From Ferrimonas balearica (GTDB lineage Bacteria > Pseudomonadota > Gammaproteobacteria > Enterobacterales > Shewanellaceae), in assembly GCF_019802055.1 (NCBI RefSeq), contig NZ_JAHVHW010000004.1, forward strand, positions 744,001 through 808,000: DNA of 64,000 bases. The letters run 5' to 3'. This document shows, in pieces, positions 52,960 to 61,022 of this stretch; positions within the stretch are counted from its first letter, which is position 1; each line of letters opens with the position of its first letter. The position numbers and the translations under genes are program-made. The notes under the pieces are model-generated. The model saw only the letters and a list, made by a program, of their open reading frames with translations, was not told the origin of the DNA and searched no databases.

Positions 52960-54792
52960 ATGGATCAAACTCCGCAGTCGCAACTTAAGCTCCTGGTTGC
53001 CAAGGGCAAAGAGCAAGGCTATTTGACGTACGCCGAGGTGAACGATCACCTGCCGGCGGACATGGTCGACTCTGACCAGATCGAAGATATTATCCAGATG
53101 ATCAACGATATGGGCATCCAGGTCTTTGAGTCCGCTCCGGACCAGGATGAGCTCATGATGTCTGAAGACGCCACCGACGAAGACGCGGCGGAAGCAGCGG
53201 CGCAAGCCCTCGCCAGCGTAGAGGGTGAGCTTGGCCGTACCACTGACCCGGTTCGCATGTACATGCGTGAAATGGGTACCGTGGAGCTGCTGACCCGTGA
53301 AGGTGAGATTCAGATCGCCAAGCGCATCGAAGACGGTATCAACCAGGTTCAATGCTCCATCGCTGAGTACCCGGAAGCGATCAGCTTCCTGCTGGATCAG
53401 TGGGACCGCTATGAGGCGGAAGAGATCCGTCTGGCTGAGATCATCTCCGGTTTTGTGACCGAAGAGGAAGAAGCCCCGACCGCCACTCACGTTGGCTCTG
53501 AGCTGCCTAAGGAAGAGCTGGACGACGAGGACGATGAAGAGGAAGAGGACGACGACGACTCTGACGACGATTCCTCCAACGGTCCGGATCCTGAGCAGGC
53601 CAAAGAGAAGTTCACCTCCCTGCGTGAACACTACGAACTGGTGCAGAAAGCGTTTGCCGAGCACGGTCGTGATTCTCTCGAAGCCGCCATGCTGATCACC
53701 CGTCTGTCTGAACTGTTCAAAGAGTTCCGTCTGGTACCGAAGCAGTTCGACGTACTGGTGAACAACATGCGTTCCATGATGGACCGCGTGCGTGTTCAGG
53801 AACGCCTGATCATGAAGATGTGCGTTGAGCACGCCAAGATGCCGAAGAAGAACTTCCTGAAGTTGTTCGCCGGCAGCGAGTCTGAGTTCGGTTGGATCCA
53901 AAACGAGATTGATGCGGGCAAATCCTACAGCGCCGGCCTGGCTGAAAACCAGGACGAGCTGCAGCGTTGCGTGCAGAAACTGGCCCAGATCCAGGAAGAG
54001 ACCGGTCTCTCCATCGCCAAGATCAAGGACATCAACCGCCGCATGTCCATCGGTGAGGCCAAGGCCCGCCGAGCCAAGAAAGAGATGGTTGAAGCTAACC
54101 TGCGTCTGGTTATCTCCATCGCCAAGAAGTACACCAACCGTGGTCTGCAGTTCCTGGATCTGATCCAGGAGGGCAACATCGGTCTGATGAAGGCAGTGGA
54201 TAAGTTCGAATACCGTCGCGGTTACAAGTTCTCCACCTACGCGACCTGGTGGATTCGTCAGGCCATCACCCGCTCCATTGCGGATCAGGCCCGCACCATC
54301 CGTATTCCGGTGCACATGATCGAGACCATCAACAAGCTCAACCGCATCTCCCGTCAGATGCTGCAGGAGATGGGCCGTGAGCCGACTCCGGAAGAGCTGG
54401 CCGAGCGCATGATGATGCCGGAAGACAAGATCCGTAAGGTGCTGAAGATCGCCAAAGAGCCGATCTCCATGGAGACGCCGATCGGTGACGATGAAGATTC
54501 CCATCTGGGTGACTTCATCGAGGATACCACTCTGGCTCAGCCTGTAGATTCTGCCACTTCCGAGAGCCTGAAGGCTGCAACCGCCGAGGTTCTGGCTGGC
54601 CTGACCGCTCGCGAAGCCAAGGTACTGCGTATGCGTTTCGGTATCGAGATGAACACTGACCACACTCTGGAAGAGGTGGGCAAGCAGTTCGACGTTACCC
54701 GTGAGCGTATCCGTCAGATTGAAGCCAAGGCTCTGCGCAAGCTGCGCCACCCGTCCCGCTCTGAGATCCTCAAGAGCTTCCTGGACGAGTAA
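52960..54792 (+). CDS. rpoD: RNA polymerase primary sigma factor (sigma-70)
   Basis: A 610-residue housekeeping sigma factor. Region 1.1 ([28 protein letters not shown]), a strongly acidic linker in the non-conserved region (about residues 185-210, mostly D and E), regions 2.1-2.4 ([36 protein letters not shown]), 3.0 ([14 protein letters not shown]) and 4.2 ([20 protein letters not shown]) are complete. ATG at 52960 matches the E. coli N terminus; an ATG three codons upstream is also possible. It is the last gene of the rpsU operon, but the TATAAT at 52894 suggests independent transcription as well. Confidence 0.98.
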   Translation: MDQTPQSQLKLLVAKGKEQGYLTYAEVNDHLPADMVDSDQIEDIIQMINDMGIQVFESAPDQDELMMSEDATDEDAAEAAAQALASVEGELGRTTDPVRMYMREMGTVELLTREGEIQIAKRIEDGINQVQCSIAEYPEAISFLLDQWDRYEAEEIRLAEIISGFVTEEEEAPTATHVGSELPKEELDDEDDEEEEDDDDSDDDSSNGPDPEQAKEKFTSLREHYELVQKAFAEHGRDSLEAAMLITRLSELFKEFRLVPKQFDVLVNNMRSMMDRVRVQERLIMKMCVEHAKMPKKNFLKLFAGSESEFGWIQNEIDAGKSYSAGLAENQDELQRCVQKLAQIQEETGLSIAKIKDINRRMSIGEAKARRAKKEMVEANLRLVISIAKKYTNRGLQFLDLIQEGNIGLMKAVDKFEYRRGYKFSTYATWWIRQAITRSIADQARTIRIPVHMIETINKLNRISRQMLQEMGREPTPEELAERMMMPEDKIRKVLKIAKEPISMETPIGDDEDSHLGDFIEDTTLAQPVDSATSESLKAATAEVLAGLTAREAKVLRMRFGIEMNTDHTLEEVGKQFDVTRERIRQIEAKALRKLRHPSRSEILKSFLDE

Positions 54793-54806
54793 TCCGGCTG
54801 ACACAA

Positions 54807-54837
54807 AAACGCCCCGCACTGCGGGGCGTTTTTTTTG
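54807..54837 (+). terminator. terminator of rpoD (also usable from the minus strand)
   Basis: CGCCCCGC-ACT-GCGGGGCG at 54810-54828 with a run of eight T after it and A residues before it. It ends the macromolecular-synthesis operon and the converging crotonase gene. Confidence 0.93.
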
Positions 54838-54843
54838 CGCCGG

Positions 54844-55641
54844 TTACCAGCTGCGACGGGATTCGAACGCCCGCTCCTTACCCTTGGCACGTGCCGTCGC
54901 AATACGCTGGTTGCGCCCCAGCAGGACTTTGCACTGACGCCAGGTTTCCGAGGCCAGCAGACGCCCGCTGCCCGGGATACCGTGTTGGCGGAACAACCCC
55001 TTCACCGCCGCCAGAGCGTCCGGCGACCTCGCCTTCAGAATGGCCGACATCTCCTCGGCACGCGCCATCGGATCGGCACAAACCTCCGTCACCAGACCCA
55101 GCTCGAGCGCCCGGCTGGCACTGATCTGCTCGGCACTCATCGCCAGCCAGAGGGCGTGGTCCGCCGCCATCAGTTCACGCAGCGCCAGACTTCCTCCCAT
55201 GTCAGGGATAAGCCCCCAGCGCCCCTCCATAATGGAAAGATCTCCCTCAGGGCTGACCAGACGGAAGTCCGCGCCAAGAGCAATCTGCAAACCACCGCCC
55301 CAGATACGGCCATGCAGCACCGCGATAACCGGTACCGGCAGATCCCGCCATCCCGTGCTGACCCGCTGCGCCAGATTGGCCCGCCCCGGCCACCACTTGG
55401 CCAGTAACCCCAGTGCCTGACGCGGCTTGCCCATTACCGATTTGACGTCCAGCCCGGAACAGAAATCCTCTCCAGCACCTGACAGAACCACAGTTCGCAC
55501 ACTGCGGTCTTTGGCAATGCGCTTTTGCACAGCAACGATATCCTTGAAGCTGGCCCAATCCAGCGCATTTCGCTTGTCGGGGCGGTTCAGCTCTACATAG
55601 GCCACGCCGTCCTCGACCCGGTACGCAATTCTCTCGTCCAT
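54844..55641 (-). CDS. crotonase (enoyl-CoA hydratase/isomerase) family protein
   Basis: A 265-residue crotonase-fold protein. ELNRPDKRNALDWASF at the start, GAGEDFCSGLDVKSV (oxyanion-hole strand), then VIAVLHGRIWGGGLQIALGADFRL and LSIMEGRWGLIPDMGGSLALREL. In enoyl-CoA hydratase the motif after G-G-G-x is Glu and here it is Gln (GGGLQIA), while the second Glu position is kept (IMEGRWG) and an Asp follows (PDMGG), a pattern nearer dienoyl-CoA isomerases. Simple hydratase activity is therefore doubtful and the substrate unknown. The final 30 residues are Arg/Lys-rich. It is not in a fatty-acid operon; it diverges from a CheY-CheC gene. Confidence 0.82.
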   Translation of the reverse strand: MDERIAYRVEDGVAYVELNRPDKRNALDWASFKDIVAVQKRIAKDRSVRTVVLSGAGEDFCSGLDVKSVMGKPRQALGLLAKWWPGRANLAQRVSTGWRDLPVPVIAVLHGRIWGGGLQIALGADFRLVSPEGDLSIMEGRWGLIPDMGGSLALRELMAADHALWLAMSAEQISASRALELGLVTEVCADPMARAEEMSAILKARSPDALAAVKGLFRQHGIPGSGRLLASETWRQCKVLLGRNQRIATARAKGKERAFESRRSW

Positions 55642-55760
55642 GATGCCTCTCCTTCACATCCGACCAGTAACGTATCAGCTTTGTTAAAAGCATGACAACT
55701 ATTGGTTTTTTCAATAAACTGGCCGAGTTTTTTTTGGGCAGACCCGCAGGAGATGGGCAG

Positions 55761-56723
55761 TTGGCAGTACAGGTGTTGATCTGTGACGATTCCGCCATGG
55801 CGCGCAAGCAACTGGCTCGAAATCTGCCCGAAGATTGGGACGCGGAGATCCAGTTTGCCGTAGATGGCAGGGATGCGCTTTCCCAGTTGACTCATAAAGA
55901 TTTCGATCTGATGTTCCTGGATCTCAACATGCCCAACTTGGATGGGTATGGCGTACTGGCTGAACTTAAAGGGCAACGTCATGCCCCCAAAGTGTTAGTG
56001 GTATCCGCAGACATCCAACCGCTCGCCTATCAGAAGGTGATGGACCTTGGCGCCCTCAACTTTCTGCGTAAACCCATCGCTCCGGATACCCTGAAGCAGG
56101 AGTTGGTCCAGTTCGACCTCTACCGCAGTGGCGCCCTGCAACATCACGGCGCCACCGCCGTTGCCATGGATGATGCCCTGCGGGAGATCTGCAATATCGC
56201 TATGGGTCAGGCGGCGGACAATATGGCCAAGGTGCTTGGCAAGTTTATCGAACTGCCGGTCCCGAAACTGCGCCGCCTGCATGCCAGCGAGATGGAGATG
56301 CTGCTGGCAGAGTCGTTTCAGGATGTCAGCCTGAGAGTGATCTCCCAAGGCTTTATCGGAGCAGGGATCGCCGGAGAAGCGCTGCTGCTGTTTGAGCAAA
56401 GCTGCTACGAAAGCATGGGGCGCCTGATGGGGATGAGCGATGTGGAGAGCGACGCCGCCCGTCTGGAGGTTCAGATGGACACGGCCAATCTGCTGTTTGC
56501 CTCCTTCCTCAACGGCTTGTCCGAGCAACTGCATATCCCCTTCTGCCAATCGCATCCTGTGGTACTCAGTGGCGTGCCCACCTGCCAGTTACGGGGCGAG
56601 ACCCTGGCGGTGGAGATCAGCTACCGCCTGACGGATCACCAGATCCTCTGTGACCTGCTGTTGTTCTTCCCTCATGACAGTCTGAAGCGGCTGGAACACA
56701 ACCTGACGTACCTGCTGGAGTAG
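55761..56723 (+). CDS. response regulator with CheC-like phosphatase domain
   Basis: A 320-residue CheY-CheC fusion. The receiver has D9-D10, phospho-acceptor D54 (MFLDLNMPNLDG), S in VVSAD and K in LRKPI near 105. Residues about 140-320 are a CheC/CheX-like domain with an intact first motif (DALREICNIAMGQAADNMA, catalytic E and N) and a weaker second motif (MDTANLLFASFLNGL). CheC proteins remove phosphate from CheY-P, so the protein may dephosphorylate itself or another receiver. I prefer TTG at 55761, with GGAG eight bases upstream, over ATG at 55692, whose 23 extra residues do not fit a receiver. Two bases separate it from the PAS-GGDEF gene, its likely output. Confidence 0.85.
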   Translation: MAVQVLICDDSAMARKQLARNLPEDWDAEIQFAVDGRDALSQLTHKDFDLMFLDLNMPNLDGYGVLAELKGQRHAPKVLVVSADIQPLAYQKVMDLGALNFLRKPIAPDTLKQELVQFDLYRSGALQHHGATAVAMDDALREICNIAMGQAADNMAKVLGKFIELPVPKLRRLHASEMEMLLAESFQDVSLRVISQGFIGAGIAGEALLLFEQSCYESMGRLMGMSDVESDAARLEVQMDTANLLFASFLNGLSEQLHIPFCQSHPVVLSGVPTCQLRGETLAVEISYRLTDHQILCDLLLFFPHDSLKRLEHNLTYLLE

Positions 56724-56725
56724 CC

Positions 56726-57670
56726 GTGAACGACCACGAAATTGAGCACCTGCACCGATTGACCCAACTGCTGCAAGGCATTGAAGTGGGCCTGGTGGTG
56801 ATCAACCGGGACTACCGGGTGCAGCTTTGGAACGGTTTTATGGAGAACCACTCCGGATTGAGCGCTCAGCAGGTGCGGGAGCAATCCCTGTTCGACCTGT
56901 TTCCCGACCTCCCCAAAGAGTGGCTTATCAGCAAGCTGGAAGCGGCGTTCCTGCTCAACAGCCGCTCCTTTACCGTCTGGGAGCAACGACCTTTCGTATT
57001 CCCCTTCGCCTACTCCCGCCCCATCACCGGTGGCAACCAGATGATGTGCCAGAACATGACGGTACAACCTCTGCAGGACCTGAGCGGCAACGTCAGTCAT
57101 GCCGCCCTCATCCTCTACGATGTCAGTGTTCAGGCGGCTGACCGACGTCAGTTGGCCTCCGCCAATGAGAAGCTGGAGCGCTTAAGCCAGATCGACCCAT
57201 TGACCGGGCTGGCCAACCGGCGACAGTGGGAGAGCGCCCTGGAGCAGGAGTTCCAGCGCTGTCGACGCTACCAGCCCCCCAGTTGCCTGCTGGTGGTGGA
57301 TGTGGACCATTTCAAGAAGGTGAATGACGAATACGGTCACGCGGCCGGGGATCAGGTACTGAACGAACTGGGCAACCTGCTGGCCCGAACTTTACGGAAA
57401 ACCGACATTGTGGCGCGCTACGGGGGCGAAGAGTTCGTGGTACTGTTGACGGAAACCCGGATGGAACAGGGGGTGATGCTGGCAGAACGACTGCGCGTTG
57501 CCGTGTCCGAGATGGTGATCAAGTTGCCACTGTCACTCAATATCACCGTCAGTCTGGGTCTCTGCGCTTACCAGCATGAACTGCCCTCCTCCCAGGCCTG
57601 GTTCGAAGCAGCCGACCGCGCTCTGTACCAGGCCAAGCAGAACGGTCGCAACCGTCTTGAGGTGGCCTGA
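56726..57670 (+). CDS. PAS-GGDEF diguanylate cyclase
   Basis: A 314-residue soluble cyclase that makes c-di-GMP from two GTP. A PAS domain (residues about 8-125, VGLVVINRDYRVQLWN) is joined by a helical linker (ADRRQLASANEKLERLSQ) to a GGDEF domain: DPLTGLANRRQWE, VVDVDHFKKVND, active-site GGEEF near 233 and the inhibitory I-site RKTD five residues before it. It looks fully active and subject to product inhibition. Start is GTG at 56726. The first gene of the operon encodes a CheY-CheC protein, so a phosphorelay probably controls the cyclase. Its stop overlaps the next gene (TGATG). Confidence 0.93.
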   Translation: MNDHEIEHLHRLTQLLQGIEVGLVVINRDYRVQLWNGFMENHSGLSAQQVREQSLFDLFPDLPKEWLISKLEAAFLLNSRSFTVWEQRPFVFPFAYSRPITGGNQMMCQNMTVQPLQDLSGNVSHAALILYDVSVQAADRRQLASANEKLERLSQIDPLTGLANRRQWESALEQEFQRCRRYQPPSCLLVVDVDHFKKVNDEYGHAAGDQVLNELGNLLARTLRKTDIVARYGGEEFVVLLTETRMEQGVMLAERLRVAVSEMVIKLPLSLNITVSLGLCAYQHELPSSQAWFEAADRALYQAKQNGRNRLEVA

Positions 57671-58170
57671 TGATACGTCCCTACCAGCCCCGAGATCTGG
57701 CGGCCATCACCGCCATCTACAACCACTATGTGGAAAACGAGATCGCCACGTTCGAAGAGACCGCGCTGAGTGAACAACAGATGCGGGAACGTCTTGAGGG
57801 CATCGCAGAGGCGTTTCCGGTGCTGGTTCTGGAGGGTGAACAGAGCGACTGCATCGGCTATGCCTACGGCACTCACTTCAAGCCCCGCAGCGCCTATCGC
57901 TTTACCGCAGAAACCACCATCTACCTGGCTCCCGGCTGTCAGCAGCGGGGCGCAGGCACACGGCTTTATCAAGCCCTGTTGGACGCCCTGGCGGCACAGG
58001 GCATTCGGGAAGTATTAGGGGTGCTGACTCAACCCAACCCCGCCAGTGAGGCGCTGCACCGCAAACTGGGTTACCAGCATCAGGGCACGCTGCACGCAGT
58101 GGGGTTCAAGTTTGGTCGCTGGCTGGATGTGGCGTTCTGGCAGAAGTCCCTTATAGCGCGTAACGCTTAA
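57670..58170 (+). CDS. GNAT acetyltransferase, phosphinothricin-acetyltransferase-like
   Basis: A 166-residue acetyl-CoA-dependent N-acetyltransferase of the Pat/Bar/YncA group: MIRPYQPRDLAAITAIYNHYVENEIATFEET at the start, IGYAYGTHFKPRSAYRFTAETTIYLAPGCQQRGAG (motif A, the acetyl-CoA loop Q-x-x-G-x-G) and ALHRKLGYQHQGTLHAVGFKFGRWLDVAFWQK at the end. In other bacteria this group acetylates methionine sulfone and sulfoximine as well as phosphinothricin. It is coupled to the diguanylate cyclase by a one-base stop/start overlap; the connection may be regulatory convenience only. Its last 20 bases overlap a small minus-strand gene. Confidence 0.88.
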   Translation: MIRPYQPRDLAAITAIYNHYVENEIATFEETALSEQQMRERLEGIAEAFPVLVLEGEQSDCIGYAYGTHFKPRSAYRFTAETTIYLAPGCQQRGAGTRLYQALLDALAAQGIREVLGVLTQPNPASEALHRKLGYQHQGTLHAVGFKFGRWLDVAFWQKSLIARNA

Positions 58171-58303
58171 GGCGATCCTCTTTACGTCGTCCCGTTCCGA
58201 CCCGACGGTCGCCTTTGAGGGGATCCCAACGAAGTGATGCCCGCCTTTCCGGATGCTGCCGACGCTGCACATGACGCCGGTCCTCTCCTGCATACTCCTT
58301 CAT
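58151..58303 (-). CDS. 50-residue Arg-rich small protein
   Basis: A minus-strand ORF, too short for ordinary gene calls, starts with ATG at 58301-58303 behind a near-ideal GGAGG six bases upstream and ends with TAA at 58151-58153. It begins MKEYAGEDRRHVQRRQ, continues HPERRASLRWDPLKGDRRV and ends KEDRLKRYAL. About a third of the residues are Arg or Lys, with repeated D-R-R / E-R-R steps. I recall similar short D-R-R proteins in Vibrio and Shewanella genomes, without known role. It converges with and overlaps the acetyltransferase gene by 20 bases. RNA or nucleoid binding is a guess from charge. Confidence 0.6.
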   Translation of the reverse strand: MKEYAGEDRRHVQRRQHPERRASLRWDPLKGDRRVGTGRRKEDRLKRYAL

Positions 58304-58370
58304 ACTCAACCTCCAACCTATGCCCAAACTTCAACTATAGCCAAGGCTGAGGGATGCAAGAGGTAAACAT

Positions 58371-58993
58371 CCACCGGCATAGCAGCTGGCTTTGATTAGC
58401 CGACTATAAGGGGGCTTTTTTGGTGGTGAGGATGCCACAGGCATGTGACTGAAGGCGGACCATTACCCCCTTTGCCGGGAGCGGCCCGGCGGCCGCCAGA
58501 AGGGCTTACGCCCCTCTGGACTCCCCTATGCCTCCGGCGCGGCGAATGCCCCTCGCTCCCTCTCCTTTCCATTTCAGCTCTGGCCAGACTCGTTTTTGGA
58601 AAGGGCTATCCATACCCTTTCCAAAAAGCCGGCTCCGCCCTCCATGGCTCCGCGTTCACGCCTATCGGCGTTCACCCATGCTCGGCTGGCCACTCGGGCC
58701 TTTTTCACTGCGCAGTCCCTGCTCCGCTCAAAAGCCCGGCTACGCCATCCATGGCTTCGCGTTCGTGCCTATCGGCTCTCACCCCTGGCCCTCGGCTTCA
58801 TTCCCAGTCGCTCCCGCTCGGCGCCGCGAGTCGGCGATGGGGGACGGCTTTCGCCGTGAAAGACCGGCGGACAACATCAAAATGGATTCGATTTCGTGGC
58901 TATTTTGCTTACTCGTTTACGCGGAAATAGTTAGAAATCGCAACTCTAGGGGCAGAGCCCCGAGGAAACGATTACCACCTCAATAGGAGGGGG
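58371..58993. repeat. long structured intergenic element, copy 2
   Basis: About 620 bases matching 9561-10021 in the same orientation: left hairpin (worn, 58371-58389), CGGGAGCGGCCCGGCGGCC block, the CCAGAAGGGC/GCCCCTCTGG stem-loop, the CGGCTTTCGCCG hairpin, then the AT-rich TCGTTTACGCGGAA stretch and the right hairpin (58975-58993). It differs by an extra 160 or so bases at about 58591-58790 that contain a 13-base inverted repeat and two related modules of about 60 bases. It lies between the Arg-rich small gene and rraB. No coding frame has support. Confidence 0.75.
58593..58627. repeat. perfect 13-base inverted repeat inside element copy 2
   Basis: TTTTTGGAAAGGG (58593-58605) and CCCTTTCCAAAAA (58615-58627) flank a nine-base loop. 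It is missing from copy 1 and marks the left side of the extra segment. It could be a terminator-like hairpin or the footprint of an inserted unit. Confidence 0.6.
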
Positions 58994-59010
58994 GTTTAAG
59001 ACTGACAACA

Positions 59011-59039
59011 AAAGAAAAGGCGGCTCGAAAGCCGCCTTT
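59011..59039 (-). terminator. terminator of rraB
   Basis: AAAGGCGGC-TCGAAA-GCCGCCTTT at 59016-59039 followed on the minus strand by a T-rich run, six bases after the rraB stop. Confidence 0.85.
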
Positions 59040-59045
59040 GTCTTG

Positions 59046-59417
59046 TTATTGAATCTGCTCTTCAGACTCAACAAAGTAGGTGCCCCAACCGTCGTAAAGC
59101 ACATCATGCTTCTCGGCGATGCGGATCAGGGTCTCGCAGTCCTTGTCCAGACGGTCGATGTCCAGCTCATGCTCGATAACCGCGTCGAAACAGAACACGA
59201 TGGCACCGTCATCCAGCTCAACCTCTTCCGCATCCTCAACCTGGAAGCCCGCTTTAAAGACATCCACGGCAACCTTCTCCAGCGCATCAAAGTCGGCGCT
59301 GGCGAAGTGGTGTTCGATGGTATAAGTGGCGTCCCTAACGGAGCCGTCTTCCAGCAGGGCCTCAACGATCTCGCGGGTCTCTTCCTGCTGTTCGGCAATC
59401 AATTGTTCAATGGCCAT
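59046..59417 (-). CDS. rraB: ribonuclease E inhibitor RraB
   Basis: A 123-residue acidic protein that binds RNase E and slows decay of a subset of mRNAs. It shows the RraB opening EQLIAEQQEETREIVEALLEDGS, HHFASADFDALEKVAVDVFKAGF and the acidic VEDAEEVELDDGAIVFCFDAV, then EKHDVLYDGWGTYF. E. coli RraB is 138 residues. The ATG at 59417 has GGAGAGAGACC upstream. It follows plsC on the same strand with 28 bases between and ends at its own terminator next to the long element. Confidence 0.93.
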   Translation of the reverse strand: MAIEQLIAEQQEETREIVEALLEDGSVRDATYTIEHHFASADFDALEKVAVDVFKAGFQVEDAEEVELDDGAIVFCFDAVIEHELDIDRLDKDCETLIRIAEKHDVLYDGWGTYFVESEEQIQ

Positions 59418-59445
59418 GGGTCTCTCTCCTCACGCAATGGCGGCA

Positions 59446-60186
59446 TTATACCGCGGCGGTCTGGCTGAGTCTGCGAGCCTCGGCACTCAACTCATCAAAA
59501 CGCTTCTGCATCACATCGTAGACCCGTTGAGCCAACTCACGCACATCTTCGCGGCCCATGCCGGCCGTGCAGATAGGCTCAAGGGCTTCCACGATCACCA
59601 CGCCGTTACGATGACGACCCAGTTTGATGTCGCCCTGGCAGGAGGAGATCACCGGCACAATCGGCACTCCAGCCTGGATGGCGGTGTGGAAGGCGCCACT
59701 TTTAAACGGCAACAGACCACGGCCTCGGGAGCGGGTTCCTTCCGGGAAGATCCACACAGACAGGGCTTTCTCGCGGATGCTGCGGGCCGCCTTCTCAATG
59801 GTGGCGATCGCCTTGGAGCGGTTCTTTCTGTCGATCAGGATATTTCCGGTCAACCAGTAGAGCTGACCAAACAGCGGGATCCACACCAGGCTCTTTTTGC
59901 CGATGCTGACCGTGCCACGGGGCACCATGCTGCTCTGGATGAAAAGATCGAAGTTGTTCTGATGGTTACCCACAAACACCACGGCGTGGTCCTGGGGAAG
60001 GTGCTCTTCGCCGCGACGAATCACCTTCACACCCAGCAGAGGGGAGACCTTACCAAAGTAGCGGGCGATCCGGTGTACGTTGTCCCGGTGAAACGGCTGA
60101 AGCAGCGCATAAACCAGGGAGAGCAGAAACACCAGCACCAGCAAAACCGCTAACAGCAGGGAACGGAATAGCAACAGCACGCACAC
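59446..60186 (-). CDS. plsC: 1-acyl-glycerol-3-phosphate acyltransferase
   Basis: A 246-residue inner-membrane enzyme that makes phosphatidic acid from lysophosphatidic acid. One N-terminal membrane span (residues 4-28), the catalytic NHQNNFD (His75, Asp80), the substrate motif PEGTRSRG near 148 and VPIVPVISS near 177 are present. Length equals E. coli PlsC (245). It lies near parC, as in E. coli and Shewanella, but here an acetyltransferase-like gene stands between them. Confidence 0.95.
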   Translation of the reverse strand: MCVLLLFRSLLLAVLLVLVFLLSLVYALLQPFHRDNVHRIARYFGKVSPLLGVKVIRRGEEHLPQDHAVVFVGNHQNNFDLFIQSSMVPRGTVSIGKKSLVWIPLFGQLYWLTGNILIDRKNRSKAIATIEKAARSIREKALSVWIFPEGTRSRGRGLLPFKSGAFHTAIQAGVPIVPVISSCQGDIKLGRHRNGVVIVEALEPICTAGMGREDVRELAQRVYDVMQKRFDELSAEARRLSQTAAV

Positions 60187-60270
60187 AACTCCGGAAACAA
60201 AAGGCCGCCCAGTATAGGGATTGGTCGGCCAACAGGCAATGATTTCGGTTAACGCTTGTGCGCTGAGTGG

Positions 60271-60930
60271 TCAGTCAGAAAGCCACTGCTCAGGCGCAGA
60301 AAACTTATCCTGAAGCCGTTCAAAGAATTGCGCCAGATGGAGGCCGTCTGCCAAGCCATGATGGGCCTGAATTACCAGTGGCATCAGGGTGCGCTCTCCC
60401 TGCACATCGTATTTCCCCCACATGATGCGGGGCACGGAGCAGGCCGGCGCCATCGGCATCGGCTGCACCATCTGGGTAAATCGAAGCCAGGGAACGCAGG
60501 AGTGATAGATCAGGTTGTCGGTGCCTTCCGGTTCACCGTTGTAGAGGTTGGGCGACGCACTGGCATTGGCCAGCACCTGCTGTGCAGCCTCATTGAACTG
60601 ACTCCAGCTCGATTGCCAGGGGATTGAGGTAAAGCGCACCTGCTGATCCTCCCCCAGCGCAGTCACGGCACAATCCAGCCGCTCATGCTCCACGATCCCA
60701 TCCTCGCGGATCCGCCAGCGCATCCAGGGCAGTTCCTGAGCCACCAGGGTGCAGGCATATAGGATGGCGCGGTAGGCAGACACTCCGTGAGCCTTGCAGT
60801 GTGCCAGCAAGGTCTGAACCTCCACATCGGCACAGATCCCGACATAGGGAAGTGCCACGTTTCTGTAGTGATCGAACTGTTGTTGGCGGGGGAAGGTATC
60901 GGGCGTGAGGTAATGCATCTGCCGGTCCAT
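60271..60930 (-). CDS. CatA-like O-acyltransferase
   Basis: A 219-residue protein of the chloramphenicol acetyltransferase fold: TFPRQQQFDHYRNVALPYVG at the front, VSAYRAILYACTLVAQELPWMRWRI, SCVPWLRFTQMVQPM and the catalytic QAHHGLADGLHLAQFF (H189-H190, Asp-Gly). With the start at 60930 its length equals type A CAT. The frame also stays open to 61002, but that start is in the hairpin after parC. Ribosome-binding sites are weak for all starts. Chromosomal CAT-like genes are common in Vibrio and Shewanella and need not give resistance; the acceptor is unknown. TATAGT near 60950 could be a -10 box. Confidence 0.78.
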   Translation of the reverse strand: MDRQMHYLTPDTFPRQQQFDHYRNVALPYVGICADVEVQTLLAHCKAHGVSAYRAILYACTLVAQELPWMRWRIREDGIVEHERLDCAVTALGEDQQVRFTSIPWQSSWSQFNEAAQQVLANASASPNLYNGEPEGTDNLIYHSCVPWLRFTQMVQPMPMAPACSVPRIMWGKYDVQGERTLMPLVIQAHHGLADGLHLAQFFERLQDKFSAPEQWLSD

Positions 60931-60991
60931 GAGCAATTTTTGGCGCTCACTATAGGGGGTTGTGCCGGACAGAACCAGTCTGAAGATCACA

Positions 60992-61013
60992 CCGGGGCCC
61001 ATTAGGGCCCCGG
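60992..61013 (-). terminator. GC-rich hairpin after parC
   Basis: CCGGGGCCC-TAAT-GGGCCCCGG is a perfect nine-base stem ten bases after the parC stop, but no T-run follows. It may end or slow transcription, or stabilise the 3' end. Confidence 0.5.
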
Positions 61014-61022
61014 TATCTGAGT

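Noticed and set aside
52957-54819. 620-codon minus-strand ORF opposite rpoD
   Set aside because: Antisense shadow of a fully conserved sigma-70 gene; no domain of its own.
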